This document shows positions 6,888 to 7,517 of a stretch of 7,517 nt of DNA, piece by piece (position 1 is the first letter of the stretch; each line of letters starts with the position of its first letter). This DNA comes from an uncultured Eubacteriales bacterium (lineage in GTDB: Bacteria; Bacillota; Clostridia; Oscillospirales; Acutalibacteraceae): the NCBI GenBank assembly GCA_934476025.1, contig CAKSNI010000047.1:1-7517 (forward strand). The letters are read 5' to 3'. The translations under genes and the position numbers were made by a program. The notes under the pieces are model-generated. The model was not told the origin of the DNA, searched no databases, and saw nothing but the letters and a program-made list of their open reading frames with translations.

Positions 6888-7517
6888 TCACAGTGAAGCA
6901 AGAACCCCGGGCAATTCCTCGGGAGTTTCAATCAGAATTTCCGCACCGGCTTTTTGCAATTCCTTCCGGCTGCCATATCCATACAATACGCCGATGGTAG
7001 ACAGGCGGTTTTCGGCCGCCCCGATGACATCAAAACAACGATCTCCAACCATCCGCATTTCAGAAGGCCGGAAATCATTTTCAAGGGAAAGCAGCCGTCG
7101 GATAATCCCGGATTTTTGGCAGTGCTTTTCACCGATATCAGCGCCGGCAATCCGTTCAAATTCCGAAAACAGCTGTTGTTCTTTTAAAACCTGTATGGCA
7201 AAGGGTTCCGGTTTGGAGGTTGCCACCCAGTTTCGGATGTTCTTTTTTCGCAGCACCGCAAGGGTTTCCCGAATACCGGGATAAACCGTGGTGTGATGAA
7301 TTCCCCGGCTTCGGTAGTATTCCTGAAAGTACCGGATTGTCTCCCGGCAGGTTTCTTCGTCAAACCCGTATTTTTCCCGAAAAGCATCGGCCAGCGGAGG
7401 CCCGACAAATTGCCGCAAAACCGCCGGATTTTCTTCTACAATTCCATAGTGCCGCAGCGCGTAGGCTACCGATTCCGTAATTCCGGGGCCGGAATCCACC
7501 AGGGTACCGTCTAAATC
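6888..7517 (-). CDS. HAD-superfamily phosphatase, phosphoglycolate-phosphatase-like (5' partial)
   Basis: Cytosolic phosphomonoesterase of the HAD subfamily IA type. The frame stays open to the right edge. The bases 7500-7517 read DLDGTL on the minus strand and continue into VDSGPGITES, so motif I (DxDGT, nucleophile Asp) is present and only a few N-terminal residues are off-window. The GTG at 7499 is therefore an internal Val codon. In visible numbering (D=1), motif II Thr is about 100 (WVATSKP), motif III Lys about 135 (HCQKSGIIRR), and motif IV GDRCFD at 158-163. A helical cap fills about 15-80. The ending IGVLYGYGS followed by a C-terminal helix is typical of Firmicute Gph-like proteins, some annotated as 5'-nucleotidases. 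Substrate (phosphoglycolate, nucleotide or other sugar phosphate) cannot be decided. The stop is TGA at 6890-6888, next to the shared terminator. 209 residues are visible. Confidence 0.92.
   Translation of the reverse strand, partial: DLDGTLVDSGPGITESVAYALRHYGIVEENPAVLRQFVGPPLADAFREKYGFDEETCRETIRYFQEYYRSRGIHHTTVYPGIRETLAVLRKKNIRNWVATSKPEPFAIQVLKEQQLFSEFERIAGADIGEKHCQKSGIIRRLLSLENDFRPSEMRMVGDRCFDVIGAAENRLSTIGVLYGYGSRKELQKAGAEILIETPEELPGVLASL

Noticed and set aside
7461..7470. GTAGGCTACC in the HAD gene, resembling part of the GH13 hairpin arm.
   Set aside because: Only about eight bases are shared and it is a short self-palindrome in coding sequence. It is not a second copy of the repeat.
6888..7499. 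Complete HAD gene starting with GTG at 7499.
   Set aside because: The frame continues upstream to encode DLDGTL, the catalytic motif I, so the start is beyond the window and this GTG is an internal valine.

Overview
The window is about 7.5 kb of a bacterial chromosome and looks like ordinary metabolic core. The G+C content is near one half by eye. Shine-Dalgarno sites are strong (AAGGAG, AAAGGA, GGGAGG), genes are tightly spaced and co-directional, and the protein families are common in Firmicutes. I infer a Clostridia-type Firmicute, probably gut or anaerobic, but nothing here fixes a genus.

Layout: (1) Positions 1-700 (+) hold the C-terminal half of a cardiolipin synthase of the phospholipase D superfamily, cut off by the left edge. 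(2) Positions 701-936 are a 236-bp AT-rich intergenic region. It has a good sigma-A type promoter, a second extended -10 promoter candidate, and a strong ribosome-binding site for the next gene. (3) A probable three-gene operon on the + strand follows: glycogen/maltodextrin phosphorylase (937-3333), a cytoplasmic GH13 alpha-glucan hydrolase (3345-5204), and a metallo-beta-lactamase/beta-CASP nuclease (best start TTG at 5232, ending at 6845). (4) A palindromic A-tract/T-tract intrinsic terminator (6847-6884) serves both this operon and the convergent gene. (5) On the minus strand is a HAD-superfamily phosphatase (6888 to beyond 7517), whose first residues lie off the right edge. Its motif I (DLDGT) is encoded by the last bases of the window.

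How the genes work together: the phosphorylase removes glucose-1-phosphate from alpha-1,4 chains of glycogen or maltodextrins and stalls near branches. The GH13 enzyme has no visible signal peptide and probably hydrolyses the residual oligosaccharides or branches in the cytosol. The beta-CASP protein is predicted to act on RNA and has no obvious link to glycogen breakdown, so it may simply share the transcript. The HAD phosphatase and the cardiolipin synthase are separate transcription units.

I did not find a convincing new system. The most notable unexplained signal is a perfect 13-bp inverted repeat (extendable to 16 bp with a CAAT loop). It lies inside the coding sequence of the GH13 gene, about 50 nt after its start codon.
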